From DASSUW01 sp963844405 (GTDB lineage: Bacteria > Actinomycetota > Thermoleophilia > Solirubrobacterales > Solirubrobacteraceae): 64,000 nucleotides of DNA. The DNA is taken from positions 1,240,001 through 1,304,000 of the forward strand of contig CAWJNZ010000007.1 of NCBI GenBank assembly GCA_963844405.1. Direction: 5' to 3'. A program made the position numbers and the translations under genes. Below are positions 41,928-50,923 of this stretch, one piece after another. The notes beneath the pieces were generated by a model. That model made no database searches, had not been told where the DNA came from, and worked only from the letters and a program-made list of their open reading frames with translations. How positions within the stretch are numbered: position 1 is the stretch's first letter; each line of letters opens with the position of its first letter.

Positions 41928-43379
41928 ATGCGCAGATCCAAAGCCCTCGGCGCGGCCTCGGTGGCCGCGCTCGTCGCGGGCTCTCTCGCCGTCTCCGGCG
42001 GCTTCGGCTCGAGTCACCGTGAGGCTCCCAAGATCCTCACCGACCCGACGGCCGACAACACCGACGTCTACGCCTTCACGGCGAAGGACGCCCCGGGCAG
42101 CCTGACCGTCGTCGCCAACTGGATCCCGTTCGAGGAGCCGGCCGGCGGCCCGTACTTCGGCAAGCTCGACCCGCGGGCCCGCTACTACGTGAAGATCGAC
42201 AACACCGGCGACGGTCGCGAGGACGTGGCCTACCGCTGGCAGTTCAAGCAGCGGTTCCGCAACCCCGAGTCGTTCCTCTACGCGGCGCCGCAGGTCACGT
42301 CGGTCGACGATCCGGACATCAACTTCGTCCAGACGTACGACCTCTACCGCGAGACGTACGGCCGCAAGGGCCGGATGCGGCACTCCAAGCTCGTCGCGGA
42401 CGACGTCCCGGTCGCGCCCGACAACGTCGGCCCGAAGACGATCCCGAACTACGAGGCCGTCTCGAACGGCGCCGTGAAGCCGGTCAAGGGCGGCGGCAAG
42501 ACGTTCGTCGGCCCGGCCGACGACGCGTTCTTCGTCGACCTGGCGACGATCTTCGACGGCATCAACATCGACATGCCCGGCCGTCCGAACATCGGCTTCG
42601 GCAACCAGGGCGGCGGCAAGGACGACGTGTCGTCGTACAACACGCACTCGTTCGTGCTGCAGGTGCCCGAAGCGCAGGTCACGCGCGACGGCAAGCCCGT
42701 GGCTGACGCGAAGTCCGCGAACGCCGTCATCGGCGTCTGGGCGACGACCGAGCGCAGGACGATCTCCGTGCGCCGTGGCGGCCCCAGCGCTCACTGGGTG
42801 CAGGTCTCGCGGCTCGGCAACCCGCTGATCAACGAGGTGATCATCCCGATCGGCCAGAAGGACAAGTTCAACCGGACGTCGCCCGCCGACGACCTGTCGA
42901 ACTTCGGCAAGTACGCGCTCAACCCCGAGCCGGCTCGCCTCCTGAACGCGCTGTTCGGCCTCGGCGTCAAGGAGACCGGCCGCACGGACATCGTCCAGGC
43001 GCTCCTGACCGGCGTCCCCGGGCTGACCCAGATCGGCTCGAACCCGGCCCCCGCCGACACGCTCAAGCTCAACCTGGGCGTGCCGCCGGCCGCCACCGAG
43101 AACCGCTTCGGCGTCCTCGCGGGCGACGTGGCCGGCTTCCCGAACGGCCGCCGGCTGGCCGACGACGTCACCGACATCGAGCTGCGCGTGATCGCCGGCG
43201 CGCTGCTGCCCGCCGACCAGGGCGGCAAGCAGATCCCGCTCGGCGACGGCGTCGACCGCAACGACAAGCCGTTCCGGGCCGCGTTCCCGTACGTGGCGCT
43301 GCCCACGGACGGCTTCACCGGCGTCGTCAAGCGGACGGAGCCGGCGCACTCGCCGGTCCCGCAGCCCCCGACGCCGTGA
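41928..43379 (+). CDS. secreted DUF4331 protein
   Basis: 483-residue exported protein. Signal peptide (1-~26, GAASVAALVAGSLAVSGGFG), then the DUF4331 hallmark SSHREAPKILTDPTADNTDV, YYVKIDNTGDGREDVAYRWQ, NTHSFVLQVPEAQVT and RLGNPLINEVIIPIGQKDKF. AAGGAG lies 5 nt before ATG. The biochemical role of DUF4331 is unknown. It overlaps the TPR gene, which in turn overlaps a nickel/cobalt transporter gene, suggesting an envelope metal-handling role (inference). Confidence 0.92.
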   Translation: MRRSKALGAASVAALVAGSLAVSGGFGSSHREAPKILTDPTADNTDVYAFTAKDAPGSLTVVANWIPFEEPAGGPYFGKLDPRARYYVKIDNTGDGREDVAYRWQFKQRFRNPESFLYAAPQVTSVDDPDINFVQTYDLYRETYGRKGRMRHSKLVADDVPVAPDNVGPKTIPNYEAVSNGAVKPVKGGGKTFVGPADDAFFVDLATIFDGINIDMPGRPNIGFGNQGGGKDDVSSYNTHSFVLQVPEAQVTRDGKPVADAKSANAVIGVWATTERRTISVRRGGPSAHWVQVSRLGNPLINEVIIPIGQKDKFNRTSPADDLSNFGKYALNPEPARLLNALFGLGVKETGRTDIVQALLTGVPGLTQIGSNPAPADTLKLNLGVPPAATENRFGVLAGDVAGFPNGRRLADDVTDIELRVIAGALLPADQGGKQIPLGDGVDRNDKPFRAAFPYVALPTDGFTGVVKRTEPAHSPVPQPPTP

Positions 43380-44665
43380 CGATGCGAGCCCGCCGCCTGT
43401 CCGCCGTCGCCCTCGCGTTCTTCCTCGCGCTCGCCGTGTTCGCGGCGACGCGGGGCGACGAGCGGGCGGCGGCGGGCCCGCCCATGGTCTCCGCCCCGAG
43501 CGTGCGGCCCGACGGCGACACCGACGCCTCGCTGCGCCGCCTCCAGGCCGCCGTGCGCCGCGGCGCGCCACGCGAGGCCGAGCTGGCCGCCGCCTACGTC
43601 CAGAAGGCGCGCGAGTCCGGCGACCCCAGTTTCTACGTGCGTGCCGAGGGCGTGCTGGAGCGCGCCCTGGCGCGCGGGCCGGCCGATCCGGCCGAGCTCA
43701 CCGAGGCGGCCGCTTTGGCCGCCGGCCGGCACGACTTCCGCTCGGCGGCGCGGCTGGCGCGCCGCGCCCGGGCGCTGGAGCCCGGCTCGCTCGGCGCCTT
43801 GCCCGTGCTCGTCGACGCGCTGGTCGAGCTCGGCCGCTACCGCGAGGCCGAGCGGACGCTGCAGGCGCTGGTCGACCTCAAGCCCAACCTGGCCGGCTAC
43901 GCGCGCGTGGCCTACGTGCGCGAGCTCTACGGCGACCTCGACGGCGCCGCGGAGGCGCTCGGGCTCGCGATCGCCGCAGGCGGCCCGGTGCCCGAGAACA
44001 TCGCATCCGTGCAGAGCCTGCTCGGCGCGCTCGAGCGCAGCCGCGGCCGGCCGGTCGCGGCGCGGCGGGCGTTCGCGGCCGCGCTGGCGGCCGTGCCGGG
44101 CTACGCGCCGGCGCTGGCCGGCCGCGCGCGGCTCGCGGCGACGCGCGGCGACCTCCGCGGCGCGATCGCGCGCTGGCGGGCGCTGGTGGCGCGGCGGCCG
44201 CTGCCCGAGTACGTGATCGGGCTCGGCGAGGCTGAGCTGGCGGCCGGCCGTCGTTCGGCGGGCCGCCGCACCCTCGCGCTCGTGCGCGCCCAGGAGCGGT
44301 TGCTGGCCGGCGCGGGCGTGAACACCGACGTCGAGGTGGCGATCTACGAGGCCGACCACGGCGACCGCTCGCGTGCGGTGGCGCTGGCCCGCGACGCCTG
44401 GGCCAACGCCCCCAGCGTCCGCTCCGCCGACGCGCTCGGCTGGGCGCTGACGCGCGCGGGACGGCCTGAGGCCGGGCTGCGCTGGGCCCGCCGCGCACTG
44501 AAGCTCGGCTCGCTCGACCCCACCTTCCGCTACCACGCAGGAATGGCCGCCCTCGCTGCCGCACGATCAGCTGGCCGGCGGAATCTGCGGCTGGCGCTGC
44601 GGCACGGGCTCGCCGCTCACCCCTACCATGCCGATCGCGCCCGCCGGGCGCTGGAGGACCGATGA
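43376..44665 (+). CDS. secreted TPR-repeat protein
   Basis: 429-residue protein with an N-terminal signal segment (LSAVALAFFLALAVFAATRG) followed by Ala/Arg-rich helical repeats consistent with TPRs (LARRARALEPGSLGALPVLV, EAERTLQALVDLKPNLAGYA, RAFAAALAAVPGYAPALAGR, RWARRALKLGSLDPTFRYHA). GTG 43376 overlaps the DUF4331 stop; ATG 43382 is an alternative. Its stop overlaps the NicO-like gene. Confidence 0.85.
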   Translation: MTMRARRLSAVALAFFLALAVFAATRGDERAAAGPPMVSAPSVRPDGDTDASLRRLQAAVRRGAPREAELAAAYVQKARESGDPSFYVRAEGVLERALARGPADPAELTEAAALAAGRHDFRSAARLARRARALEPGSLGALPVLVDALVELGRYREAERTLQALVDLKPNLAGYARVAYVRELYGDLDGAAEALGLAIAAGGPVPENIASVQSLLGALERSRGRPVAARRAFAAALAAVPGYAPALAGRARLAATRGDLRGAIARWRALVARRPLPEYVIGLGEAELAAGRRSAGRRTLALVRAQERLLAGAGVNTDVEVAIYEADHGDRSRAVALARDAWANAPSVRSADALGWALTRAGRPEAGLRWARRALKLGSLDPTFRYHAGMAALAAARSAGRRNLRLALRHGLAAHPYHADRARRALEDR

Positions 44666-45966
44666 TCCGCATCCTCGTGGCGACGCTGGTCGCGCTTGCC
44701 GTGCTCCCGGCGGCGGCGAGCGCGCACCCGCTCGGCAACTTCTCCGTCAACCACCTCAGCCGAGTGTCGGTCTCCTCGGACCGCGTCGACGTGCGCTACA
44801 TCCTCGACGAGGCCGAGATCCCGACGTTCCAGCAGCGCGGGCTGTCCGACGCCGAGGTGCTGCGGCGCAAGCGGGCCGAGGTCGGGCGGCGGCTCGCGCT
44901 GACCGTCGACGGCCGGCGGCTGACGCTCGTGCCCGGGCAGGCGACGATCGACCATCCCGAGGGGCAGGGCGGCCTACGGACGACGCGGATCGAGCTCCCG
45001 CTCACCGCGCGCGTCGACCGGCCGCGGCGGGTGGAGCTGCGCGACGCCACGTTCCCGGGCCGCGTCGGCTGGAAGGCGATCGTGGTCGCGCCCGGCGAGG
45101 GCACGGCCGTCCGCTCGAGCATGCCGGCCGGCGACCCGACGAACGGTCTGCGCCGCTATCCCGAGGACCTGCTGGAGAGCCCGTCCGACGTGCGCAGCGC
45201 CACGCTGACCGTGCGGCCGGGAAGCGGCACGGTGGACGCGCCGGACGGCGGCGAGCACGCGGCGGCCGACGCACCCGACCACGCGCCGCTCGGCGAGGGC
45301 ATCCTCGTCGTGCTGCTGCTCTCGGCGTTCACGTGGGGCGCCCTGCACGCCCTCTCGCCCGGCCACGGCAAGGCGATGGTGGCCGCCTACCTCGTCGGCA
45401 CGCGCGGGACGCCCCGCCACGCCGTCGCGCTCGGGGCGACCGTGACCGTCACGCATACCATCGGCGTGTTCGCGCTCGGGGCAGTGACGCTGCTGCTGTC
45501 GCAGTACGTCCTCCCGGAGCAGCTCTACCCCTGGTTGAACCTGGTGTCGGGCGCGCTGGTGCTGGTCGTCGGCGGCGCCGTGCTGCGCTCGCGGCTTCGA
45601 AAGCACCGGCACGATCATCACCACCACCACCATCATCACGGGCCCCCCGAGACGTTCTCATGGCGGGGGCTCCTGGCGATGGGCGCGGCCGCGGGGATCA
45701 TCCCGTGCCCGTCCGCCCTCGTCGTGCTGCTCGGCGCCGTCGCGCAGGGCGAGATCGCGCTCGGCATGCTGCTGATCGTCGCCTTCAGCCTCGGTCTGGC
45801 GGCCACGCTCACGGCGCTCGGGCTCGCGGTGGTCTACGCCGGCAAGGCGCTCACCCGGGCGCCGATCCCGGCACGCGTGACGCTCGCGCTGCCGACCGTC
45901 TCCGCGCTCCTGATCGTCGCCGTCGGCATCGTCCTCACCGTCCAGGCGGTCCCGCAGGTCGCGTGA
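44662..45966 (+). CDS. NicO/RcnA-family nickel-cobalt transporter
   Basis: 434-residue membrane protein. A signal peptide (AVLPAAASAHPLGNFS) precedes a ~170-residue extracytoplasmic domain, then six membrane segments with TWGALHALSPGHGKAMVAAY and GIIPCPSALVVLLGAVAQGE, the NicO signatures. A His run between segments (KHRHDHHHHHHHHGP) is a metal-binding loop. ATG 44662 overlaps the TPR stop (ATGA). Import versus efflux cannot be decided; the Fur-family gene and CbiMNQO downstream support nickel or cobalt. Confidence 0.88.
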   Translation: MIRILVATLVALAVLPAAASAHPLGNFSVNHLSRVSVSSDRVDVRYILDEAEIPTFQQRGLSDAEVLRRKRAEVGRRLALTVDGRRLTLVPGQATIDHPEGQGGLRTTRIELPLTARVDRPRRVELRDATFPGRVGWKAIVVAPGEGTAVRSSMPAGDPTNGLRRYPEDLLESPSDVRSATLTVRPGSGTVDAPDGGEHAAADAPDHAPLGEGILVVLLLSAFTWGALHALSPGHGKAMVAAYLVGTRGTPRHAVALGATVTVTHTIGVFALGAVTLLLSQYVLPEQLYPWLNLVSGALVLVVGGAVLRSRLRKHRHDHHHHHHHHGPPETFSWRGLLAMGAAAGIIPCPSALVVLLGAVAQGEIALGMLLIVAFSLGLAATLTALGLAVVYAGKALTRAPIPARVTLALPTVSALLIVAVGIVLTVQAVPQVA

Positions 45967-45977
45967 GTGATCCGCAG

Positions 45978-45994
45978 TTGCGGCTCGTGCGCAA
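45978..45994 (+). promoter_or_regulatory. candidate Nur box (TTGCGG-N5-GCGCAA)
   Basis: TTGCGG-CTCGT-GCGCAA ends on the A of the Fur-family ATG. It fits the tTGCaa-N5-ttGCAA operator described for the nickel regulator Nur in Streptomyces at the outer TTGC/GCAA positions. Probable autoregulatory site. Confidence 0.5.
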
Positions 45995-46482
45995 TGGCGG
46001 ACATCGTGACCGTCCCCCACCACACGTCCCCCATCGCCACCGCCTCGGTCGAGACCGCGGTCCACGTGCTCCGCGCGCGCGGGCTGCGCGTCTCGGCCGC
46101 CCGGCGGCTCGTCATCGAGGCGCTGTTCGCCGCCGAGCGCCCGCTGACCGCCGAGCAGATCGCCGCCGGCCTCGAGGGCTGGCTGCCGGCCTCCGACCTC
46201 GCCTCGGTCTACCGCAACCTCGACACGCTCGAGCAGATCGGCCTCGTCCGCCACTTCCACGTCGGGCACGGCGCCGGCCTCTACGCGCTCGCCGTCGCGG
46301 GCGAGCCGGAGTTCGCCACGTGCGAGCGGTGCGGCGCGCTCGAGGCCGTGCCCGCGGGCCGGCTCGACGGCGTCCGCGCCGAGATCGAGCGCGCGCTCGG
46401 CTATCGCGTCCGCTTCTCCCACTTCCCCATCGTCGGTACCTGCGCCGCCTGCAGCGAGGAGCACACCCATGCACATCCCTGA
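45994..46482 (+). CDS. Fur-family metalloregulator (Nur/Zur-like)
   Basis: 162-residue repressor. Winged helix (residues ~15-85: LRARGLRVSAARRLVIEALF, PASDLASVYRNLDTLEQIGL) and dimerisation domain with HFHVGHGAGLYAL, zinc-site CERCG and CAACSEEHTHAHP. ATG 45994 is preferred; GTG 45967 would add nine residues. It is followed by cbiM with a 14-bp overlap, so nickel or cobalt is the likely effector (inference). Confidence 0.9.
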   Translation: MADIVTVPHHTSPIATASVETAVHVLRARGLRVSAARRLVIEALFAAERPLTAEQIAAGLEGWLPASDLASVYRNLDTLEQIGLVRHFHVGHGAGLYALAVAGEPEFATCERCGALEAVPAGRLDGVRAEIERALGYRVRFSHFPIVGTCAACSEEHTHAHP

Positions 46483-47125
46483 CGGCTTCCTGGCCAACGA
46501 CGTGGCGCTGGCGTGCGCGGTCCCGGCCGTGGCGGCGGTCGCCTACGGCCTGCGGCGCGCCGACGTCGACCTCGACGACCGCCGCATCCCGCTGCTCGGC
46601 GTCACCGCCGCCTTCGTCTTCGCCGCGCAGATGCTCAACTTCCCGGTCGCCGGCGGCACGAGCGGCCACTTCCTCGGCGCCGCCCTGGCCGCCCTGCTGC
46701 TCGGGCCGTGGCTCGCCGGCCTCGTGCTCGCCGTGGTGCTGATCGCGCAGGCCTTCGTGTTCGCGGACGGCGGCCTCACGGCGCTGGGCGCGAACGTGCT
46801 CAACATGGGCGTGGTCGGCGGTGTGGTCGTCGGCGGGCTGATGGTCGCCGCCCGCCGCGCGCTGCCCAACACGCGCGCCGTCCTCCTGGGCGTGGCGGCC
46901 GCCGGCGCCTGGCTGGCCGTGGTGGCCGGCGCCGCCGCCTGCGCCGTCGAGCTCGCGCTCTCGGGCACCGTCCCGCTCGCCACCGTGCTGCCGGCGATGC
47001 TCGGCGTGCACGCGGTCATCGGCCTCGGCGAGGCTGCGATCACCGTCACGGCGGTCAGCGCCGTCCTGGTCACGCGACCGGACCTCGTGCACGGACCCGC
47101 CCACCTCGTCCCCGCCACGGCATGA
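46469..47125 (+). CDS. cbiM: CbiM-type energy-coupling Ni/Co transport membrane protein
   Basis: 218-residue S-component. The N-terminal MHIPDGFL supplies the metal ligands after Met removal, and multiple membrane segments include LNFPVAGGTSGHFLGAALAA and GANVLNMGVVGGVVVGGLMV. First transporter gene after the Fur-family regulator. Confidence 0.95.
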   Translation: MHIPDGFLANDVALACAVPAVAAVAYGLRRADVDLDDRRIPLLGVTAAFVFAAQMLNFPVAGGTSGHFLGAALAALLLGPWLAGLVLAVVLIAQAFVFADGGLTALGANVLNMGVVGGVVVGGLMVAARRALPNTRAVLLGVAAAGAWLAVVAGAAACAVELALSGTVPLATVLPAMLGVHAVIGLGEAAITVTAVSAVLVTRPDLVHGPAHLVPATA

Positions 47126-47400
47126 AGCGCTTCACGATCCTCGCCCTGGCCGTCGCGATCGGCCTCGCCACCGCCGCCTCGCCGTTCGCCTCCTCGTCGC
47201 CCGACGGGCTCGAGCGGGTCGCGTCCGATCAGGCGTTCCTCGACCGCGGCGAGGCCCAGGAGACCTCGGCGCTCTCCGACTACGCCGTCCCCGGCGTGCC
47301 CGACGAGCGGCTGGCCACCGGCTTCGCAGGCTTCGCCGGCACGCTGCTCGTGTTCGTCGCCGGCTCCGGCGTCGCCCTCGTCTCCCGTCGTGCGGCATGA
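47122..47400 (+). CDS. CbiN/PDGLE-domain transport component
   Basis: 92 residues: N-terminal membrane segment, SSSPDGLERVASDQAFLDRG (PDGLE signature) and a C-terminal membrane segment (FAGTLLVFVAGSGVALV). ATG 47122 overlaps the cbiM stop; its own stop overlaps cbiQ. It stands where CbiN/NikN sits in other clusters. Confidence 0.9.
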   Translation: MKRFTILALAVAIGLATAASPFASSSPDGLERVASDQAFLDRGEAQETSALSDYAVPGVPDERLATGFAGFAGTLLVFVAGSGVALVSRRAA

Positions 47401-48155
47401 GCGGCTCGCTGCACGGCACCGGCGTGGCGGGGAACCCGGCGAGCCGGATCCATCGCCTCGACCCGCGGGCGAAGATCGGCGGGCTCGGCGGGATCACGCT
47501 CGTCGGCGTCTCGACGCCGCTCGGCGCATGGCCCGCCTTCGCCGCCTGCGCGCTGGCGCTGACCGCGGTGGCGGTCGCGGCGGGGCTCGGCCCGCGGCTG
47601 GTCTGGTCGCGCGTCCGCGTGATCGTCCCGCTCGTCGGGGCCGCAGCCTTCGTCCCGTTCGTCCGCGGCGGCCCGGCGGTGGAGCTCGGGCCGCTGGCGC
47701 TCTCGGAGGCGGGGCTCGCGACGTTCCTGATCGTGAGCGTCAAGGCGGGCATCGGGGCCGTCAGCGCCGTCGTGCTCGGGGCGACGACGAGCTTTCCCGA
47801 GATCCTGCACGGGCTCGAGCGGCTGCGGGCGCCGCGGCTGCTGATCGTGATCGCGGCCTTCATGTACCGCTACGTGTTCGTGATCGCCGACGAGACGCGC
47901 CGCATGCGCGCCGCGCTGGCGGCACGCGGGTACCGGCCGCGCCACCTCGGCCAGGTCGCCGCGCTCGGCCGCATGGTCACGGCGCTGTTCCTGCGCAGCT
48001 ACGAGCGCGGCGAGCGCGTCTACGTGGCCATGCTCGCGCGCGGTTACGCCGGCACGATGCCGCGCCTGGCGGCGCTGAGCTTCGGCCGCGCCGACACGGT
48101 CTTCCTGGCGTCGCTCGCGCTCGGGCTCGTGCCGCTGCGGGTGGTGGCGGCATGA
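47397..48155 (+). CDS. cbiQ: energy-coupling factor transmembrane protein CbiQ
   Basis: 252-residue EcfT-type scaffold with about five membrane segments, N-terminal HRLDPRAKIGGLGGI, and the coupling helices RRMRAALAARGYRPR and VYVAMLARGYAGTMP (Ala-Arg-Gly motifs that contact the ATPase). Confidence 0.93.
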   Translation: MSGSLHGTGVAGNPASRIHRLDPRAKIGGLGGITLVGVSTPLGAWPAFAACALALTAVAVAAGLGPRLVWSRVRVIVPLVGAAAFVPFVRGGPAVELGPLALSEAGLATFLIVSVKAGIGAVSAVVLGATTSFPEILHGLERLRAPRLLIVIAAFMYRYVFVIADETRRMRAALAARGYRPRHLGQVAALGRMVTALFLRSYERGERVYVAMLARGYAGTMPRLAALSFGRADTVFLASLALGLVPLRVVAA

Positions 48156-48868
48156 TCGCCGCCCGCGGACTGCGGTTCCGCTACCCCAACGGCGTGGCCG
48201 CGCTCGACGGCGTCGACCTCGAGGTGGAGGAGGGCGAGCGCGTGGCCGTGCTCGGCCCGAACGGCGCCGGCAAGACGACGCTGATGCTGCACCTCAACGG
48301 GCTGCTGCACGGCGAGGGCGAGCTCGAGGTGGCCGGCGCGGCCGGCCCGCGCGAGCTGCGCGCCGCCGTCGGGCTCGTGTTCCAGGACCCCGACGACCAG
48401 CTCTTCATGCCCACCGTCATCGAGGACGTCGCCTTCGGGCCGCTCAACCTCGGCGTCGACGACGTGCGCGAGCGGGTGGCGAGCGCGCTGGCCGCCGTGC
48501 GGATGGAGCACGTGGCCGGCCGCGCGCCGCACCAGCTCTCGCTCGGCCAGCGGCGGCGCGTGGCGATCGCCACCGTGCTGGCCATGGACCCGCGGGTGCT
48601 GGTGCTCGACGAGCCGTCCGCCAACCTCGACCCGCGCGCGCGGCGCGAGCTGCTGGAGATCCTCGACCCGATCGACCGCACGATGCTCGTCGTCACCCAC
48701 GACCTGCCGTTCGCCGCGCGGCTGTGCGAGCGGGCGGTGATCCTCTCCGGCGGGCGCATCGTCGCCGACGGGCCGTGCGCGGACGTCCTGGCCGATGAGG
48801 CGCTGCTGGCCGAGCACGACCTCGAGCTGCCGGAGGGGTTCGACCTGACCCGCCTGGTCACCGCCTGA
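48152..48868 (+). CDS. cbiO: energy-coupling factor ATPase CbiO
   Basis: 238-residue ABC ATPase. Walker A GPNGAGKTTLM, Q-loop VGLVFQDPDDQLF, signature LSLGQRRRVAIATVLA (LSLGQ), Walker B VLVLDEPSANLDPRARR and switch His in VVTHDLPFAA. ATG 48152 overlaps cbiQ. Last gene of the transporter unit. Confidence 0.95.
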   Translation: MIAARGLRFRYPNGVAALDGVDLEVEEGERVAVLGPNGAGKTTLMLHLNGLLHGEGELEVAGAAGPRELRAAVGLVFQDPDDQLFMPTVIEDVAFGPLNLGVDDVRERVASALAAVRMEHVAGRAPHQLSLGQRRRVAIATVLAMDPRVLVLDEPSANLDPRARRELLEILDPIDRTMLVVTHDLPFAARLCERAVILSGGRIVADGPCADVLADEALLAEHDLELPEGFDLTRLVTA

Positions 48869-48872
48869 TCGG

Positions 48873-48878
48873 TACCCT
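48873..48878 (+). promoter_or_regulatory. TANNNT box (TACCCT) before the E2 gene
   Basis: TACCCT ends 7 nt before the ATG at 48886, so the E2 gene may start its own leaderless transcript after cbiO. Confidence 0.4.
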
Positions 48879-48885
48879 CCGCCGC

Positions 48886-50259
48886 ATGGCCGATGTCGCG
48901 ATGCCCCGCCTGTCCGACTCCATGGAGGAGGGCACGATCCTCAAGTGGCTCAAGTCGGAGGGCGACGAGGTCTCCAAGGGCGAGGAGCTCGTGGAGATCG
49001 AGACCGACAAGGCCAACATGACGTACGAGGCCGACCAGGCCGGGACGCTGAAGATCGTGGCCCAGGAGGGCGACACGCTGGCCGTGGGCGAGACGATCGC
49101 CCAGATCGGCGGCGGCAGCAACGGCGCGTCGGCCGAGACGGCGCCCAAGGAGGAGTCGCAGGAGCAGGAGGAGCCCGAAGGCGAGCGCGAGGAGCCGGAG
49201 GGCGAGCGCGAGGAGCCCGCGGGCGACGACGCGGCCGAGGAGGAGCCGGCCGAGCGCCAGACCGCGACGGCGGAGGCCGAGCCCGCCGCGCGCGGCGGCA
49301 ACGGCGGCCCGCCGGCCCAGGCCGAGGGCCGCACCAAGGCCTCGCCGGTGGCGCGGCGGATGGCGCGCGAGCTCGGGCTCGAGCTCGGTTCGCTCCAGGG
49401 CACCGGGCCGGGCGGCCGGATCGTCAAGGCCGACGTCGAGGCCGCCGCCAAGGGCGACGGCGCGAAGGCGGAGGCAGCCGCGCCCGAGGCGCCGGCGGCC
49501 GAGCCGGAGCGCGAGGAGAAGCCGGCGCCGCCGCCGGCCGTCGTGTCGGGCGAGGCCCAGACCGGCAAGGGCGAGACGACGACGCAGGACCTCAGCCGCC
49601 TCCAGCAGACCGTGGCGCGGCGGATGGCCGAGTCGAAGGCCACGGCGCCGGAGTTCGTCCTCAACATCGACGTCGACATGGAGGAGGCCGTCGACCTGCG
49701 CAAGCGGCTCAAGGCGGCCGCGAGCGAGGGCCAGCCCGTGCCGTCGTTCAACGACTTCGTGGTCAAGGCCTCCGCGCTCGCGCTGCGCGACTTCCCGCGC
49801 GCGAACGGCGCGTACCGCGACGGCAAGTTCGAGCTGTACTCGCGCGTCAACGTCGGCGTCGCGGTGGCGGGCCAGGACGCGCTGGTCGTGCCGACGGTGT
49901 TCGACGCCGACAGCAAGTCGCTCGGCCAGATCGCCAAGGAGTCGCGCGCGCTCGCCGAGCGCGTGCGGGCAGGGGCGATCACGCCGCCGGAGCTCTCCTC
50001 GGGCACCTTCACGGTGTCCAACCTCGGCATGTTCGGCATCCAGAGCTTCGTGGCGGTCATCAACCCGCCGCAGGCGGCGATCCTGGCCGTGGGCGCGATG
50101 CAGCCGACCGCCGTGGTGCGCGACGGCGAGGTCGTCGTCCGCAACATCATGCGGCTCACGCTCGCGTGCGACCACCGCATCCTCTACGGGGCCGACGCCG
50201 CCGAGTTCCTCGGCCGCATCCGCGAGCGGCTCGAGAACCCGCTCCAGCTCGCGCTCTAG
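48886..50259 (+). CDS. pdhC: dihydrolipoamide acyltransferase (E2), pyruvate dehydrogenase type
   Basis: 457-residue core of a 2-oxoacid dehydrogenase complex. Lipoyl domain (1-~78) with Lys42 in IETDKANM, an acidic linker with EEPEGER repeats (~90-125), an E3-binding domain (~150-185, SPVARRMARELGLELGSLQG, TGPGGRIVKADVE), and the catalytic domain (~225-457) with LTLACDHRILYGADAAEF. Substrate is inferred from the E1 genes at 39607-41831. Confidence 0.93.
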   Translation: MADVAMPRLSDSMEEGTILKWLKSEGDEVSKGEELVEIETDKANMTYEADQAGTLKIVAQEGDTLAVGETIAQIGGGSNGASAETAPKEESQEQEEPEGEREEPEGEREEPAGDDAAEEEPAERQTATAEAEPAARGGNGGPPAQAEGRTKASPVARRMARELGLELGSLQGTGPGGRIVKADVEAAAKGDGAKAEAAAPEAPAAEPEREEKPAPPPAVVSGEAQTGKGETTTQDLSRLQQTVARRMAESKATAPEFVLNIDVDMEEAVDLRKRLKAAASEGQPVPSFNDFVVKASALALRDFPRANGAYRDGKFELYSRVNVGVAVAGQDALVVPTVFDADSKSLGQIAKESRALAERVRAGAITPPELSSGTFTVSNLGMFGIQSFVAVINPPQAAILAVGAMQPTAVVRDGEVVVRNIMRLTLACDHRILYGADAAEFLGRIRERLENPLQLAL

Positions 50260-50846
50260 CGCGGCAGCGGGCCGGTCACGGGCGCGAGCGTCTCGTCGAC
50301 CGTCCCGCCGATCTGCTCGACGGTGTCGGCGACCTCGTCGACGACCGGCTGGACCGGCTCGGGCGCGGCCTCGACGACCGACGCGGCGGTCTCGCGCACC
50401 TGCTGGACGGTGCGCTTGACGGTGCCGGCCGGCGCGTCGCCCGCGCCCGTCACCGGTGCGTCGCTGCCGCCGCCCGCGCCTTCCCCCGAAGTCGTGGTCG
50501 GGCCGCCGCCGGTGGCCGGGGCTTCGCCCACGGGCGCGGCGGGCGACGGGCGCCGCACGCGCCGCTCGGCCGGCGTGCGCGGAGGCCGTGCGCGCCGCTC
50601 GGTCGCGGCCGGGCGGGCACGATCCGGCGTCGACGCCGGCTCGGCCCGGCTGCTCGCGTCCGCGGACGCCGTGGCGCCGGGCATCGTGACGTCGCCGCTC
50701 CGGGCCTCGGCCGGGTCGTCGACCGCCCCGCGGAAGACGAGCAGGCCGCCGAAGAGCGCGAGGGCGCACACGGCGGCTGCGATGAGCGATCCGCCGGCGC
50801 CCAGACTGGTCACGAATCCGCGCAAGTTCACGACTGCGGAGGCCAC
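50256..50846 (-). CDS. membrane-anchored low-complexity protein, unknown
   Basis: 196 residues: one membrane segment (~18-40, GGSLIAAAVCALALFGGLLV), an Ala/Arg/Pro-rich region (~55-140) and an amphipathic C-terminus (VKRTVQQVRETAASVVEAAP, VVDEVADTVEQIGGTVDETL). GTG 50846. It overlaps the E2 3' end by 4 bp. No family recognised. Confidence 0.6.
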   Translation of the reverse strand: MASAVVNLRGFVTSLGAGGSLIAAAVCALALFGGLLVFRGAVDDPAEARSGDVTMPGATASADASSRAEPASTPDRARPAATERRARPPRTPAERRVRRPSPAAPVGEAPATGGGPTTTSGEGAGGGSDAPVTGAGDAPAGTVKRTVQQVRETAASVVEAAPEPVQPVVDEVADTVEQIGGTVDETLAPVTGPLPR

Positions 50847-50923
50847 CGTAATGGACCGCTCCGCCTCTTCACCGGAAACTAGCCGAACGTATGAGTCACA
50901 GCGCGAACTTCGCGCCGTGGTTT

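Noticed and set aside
45967..46470. cobalamin riboswitch upstream of cbiM
   Set aside because: cbiM overlaps the Fur-family coding region, leaving no leader, and no B12-box-like sequence was seen.
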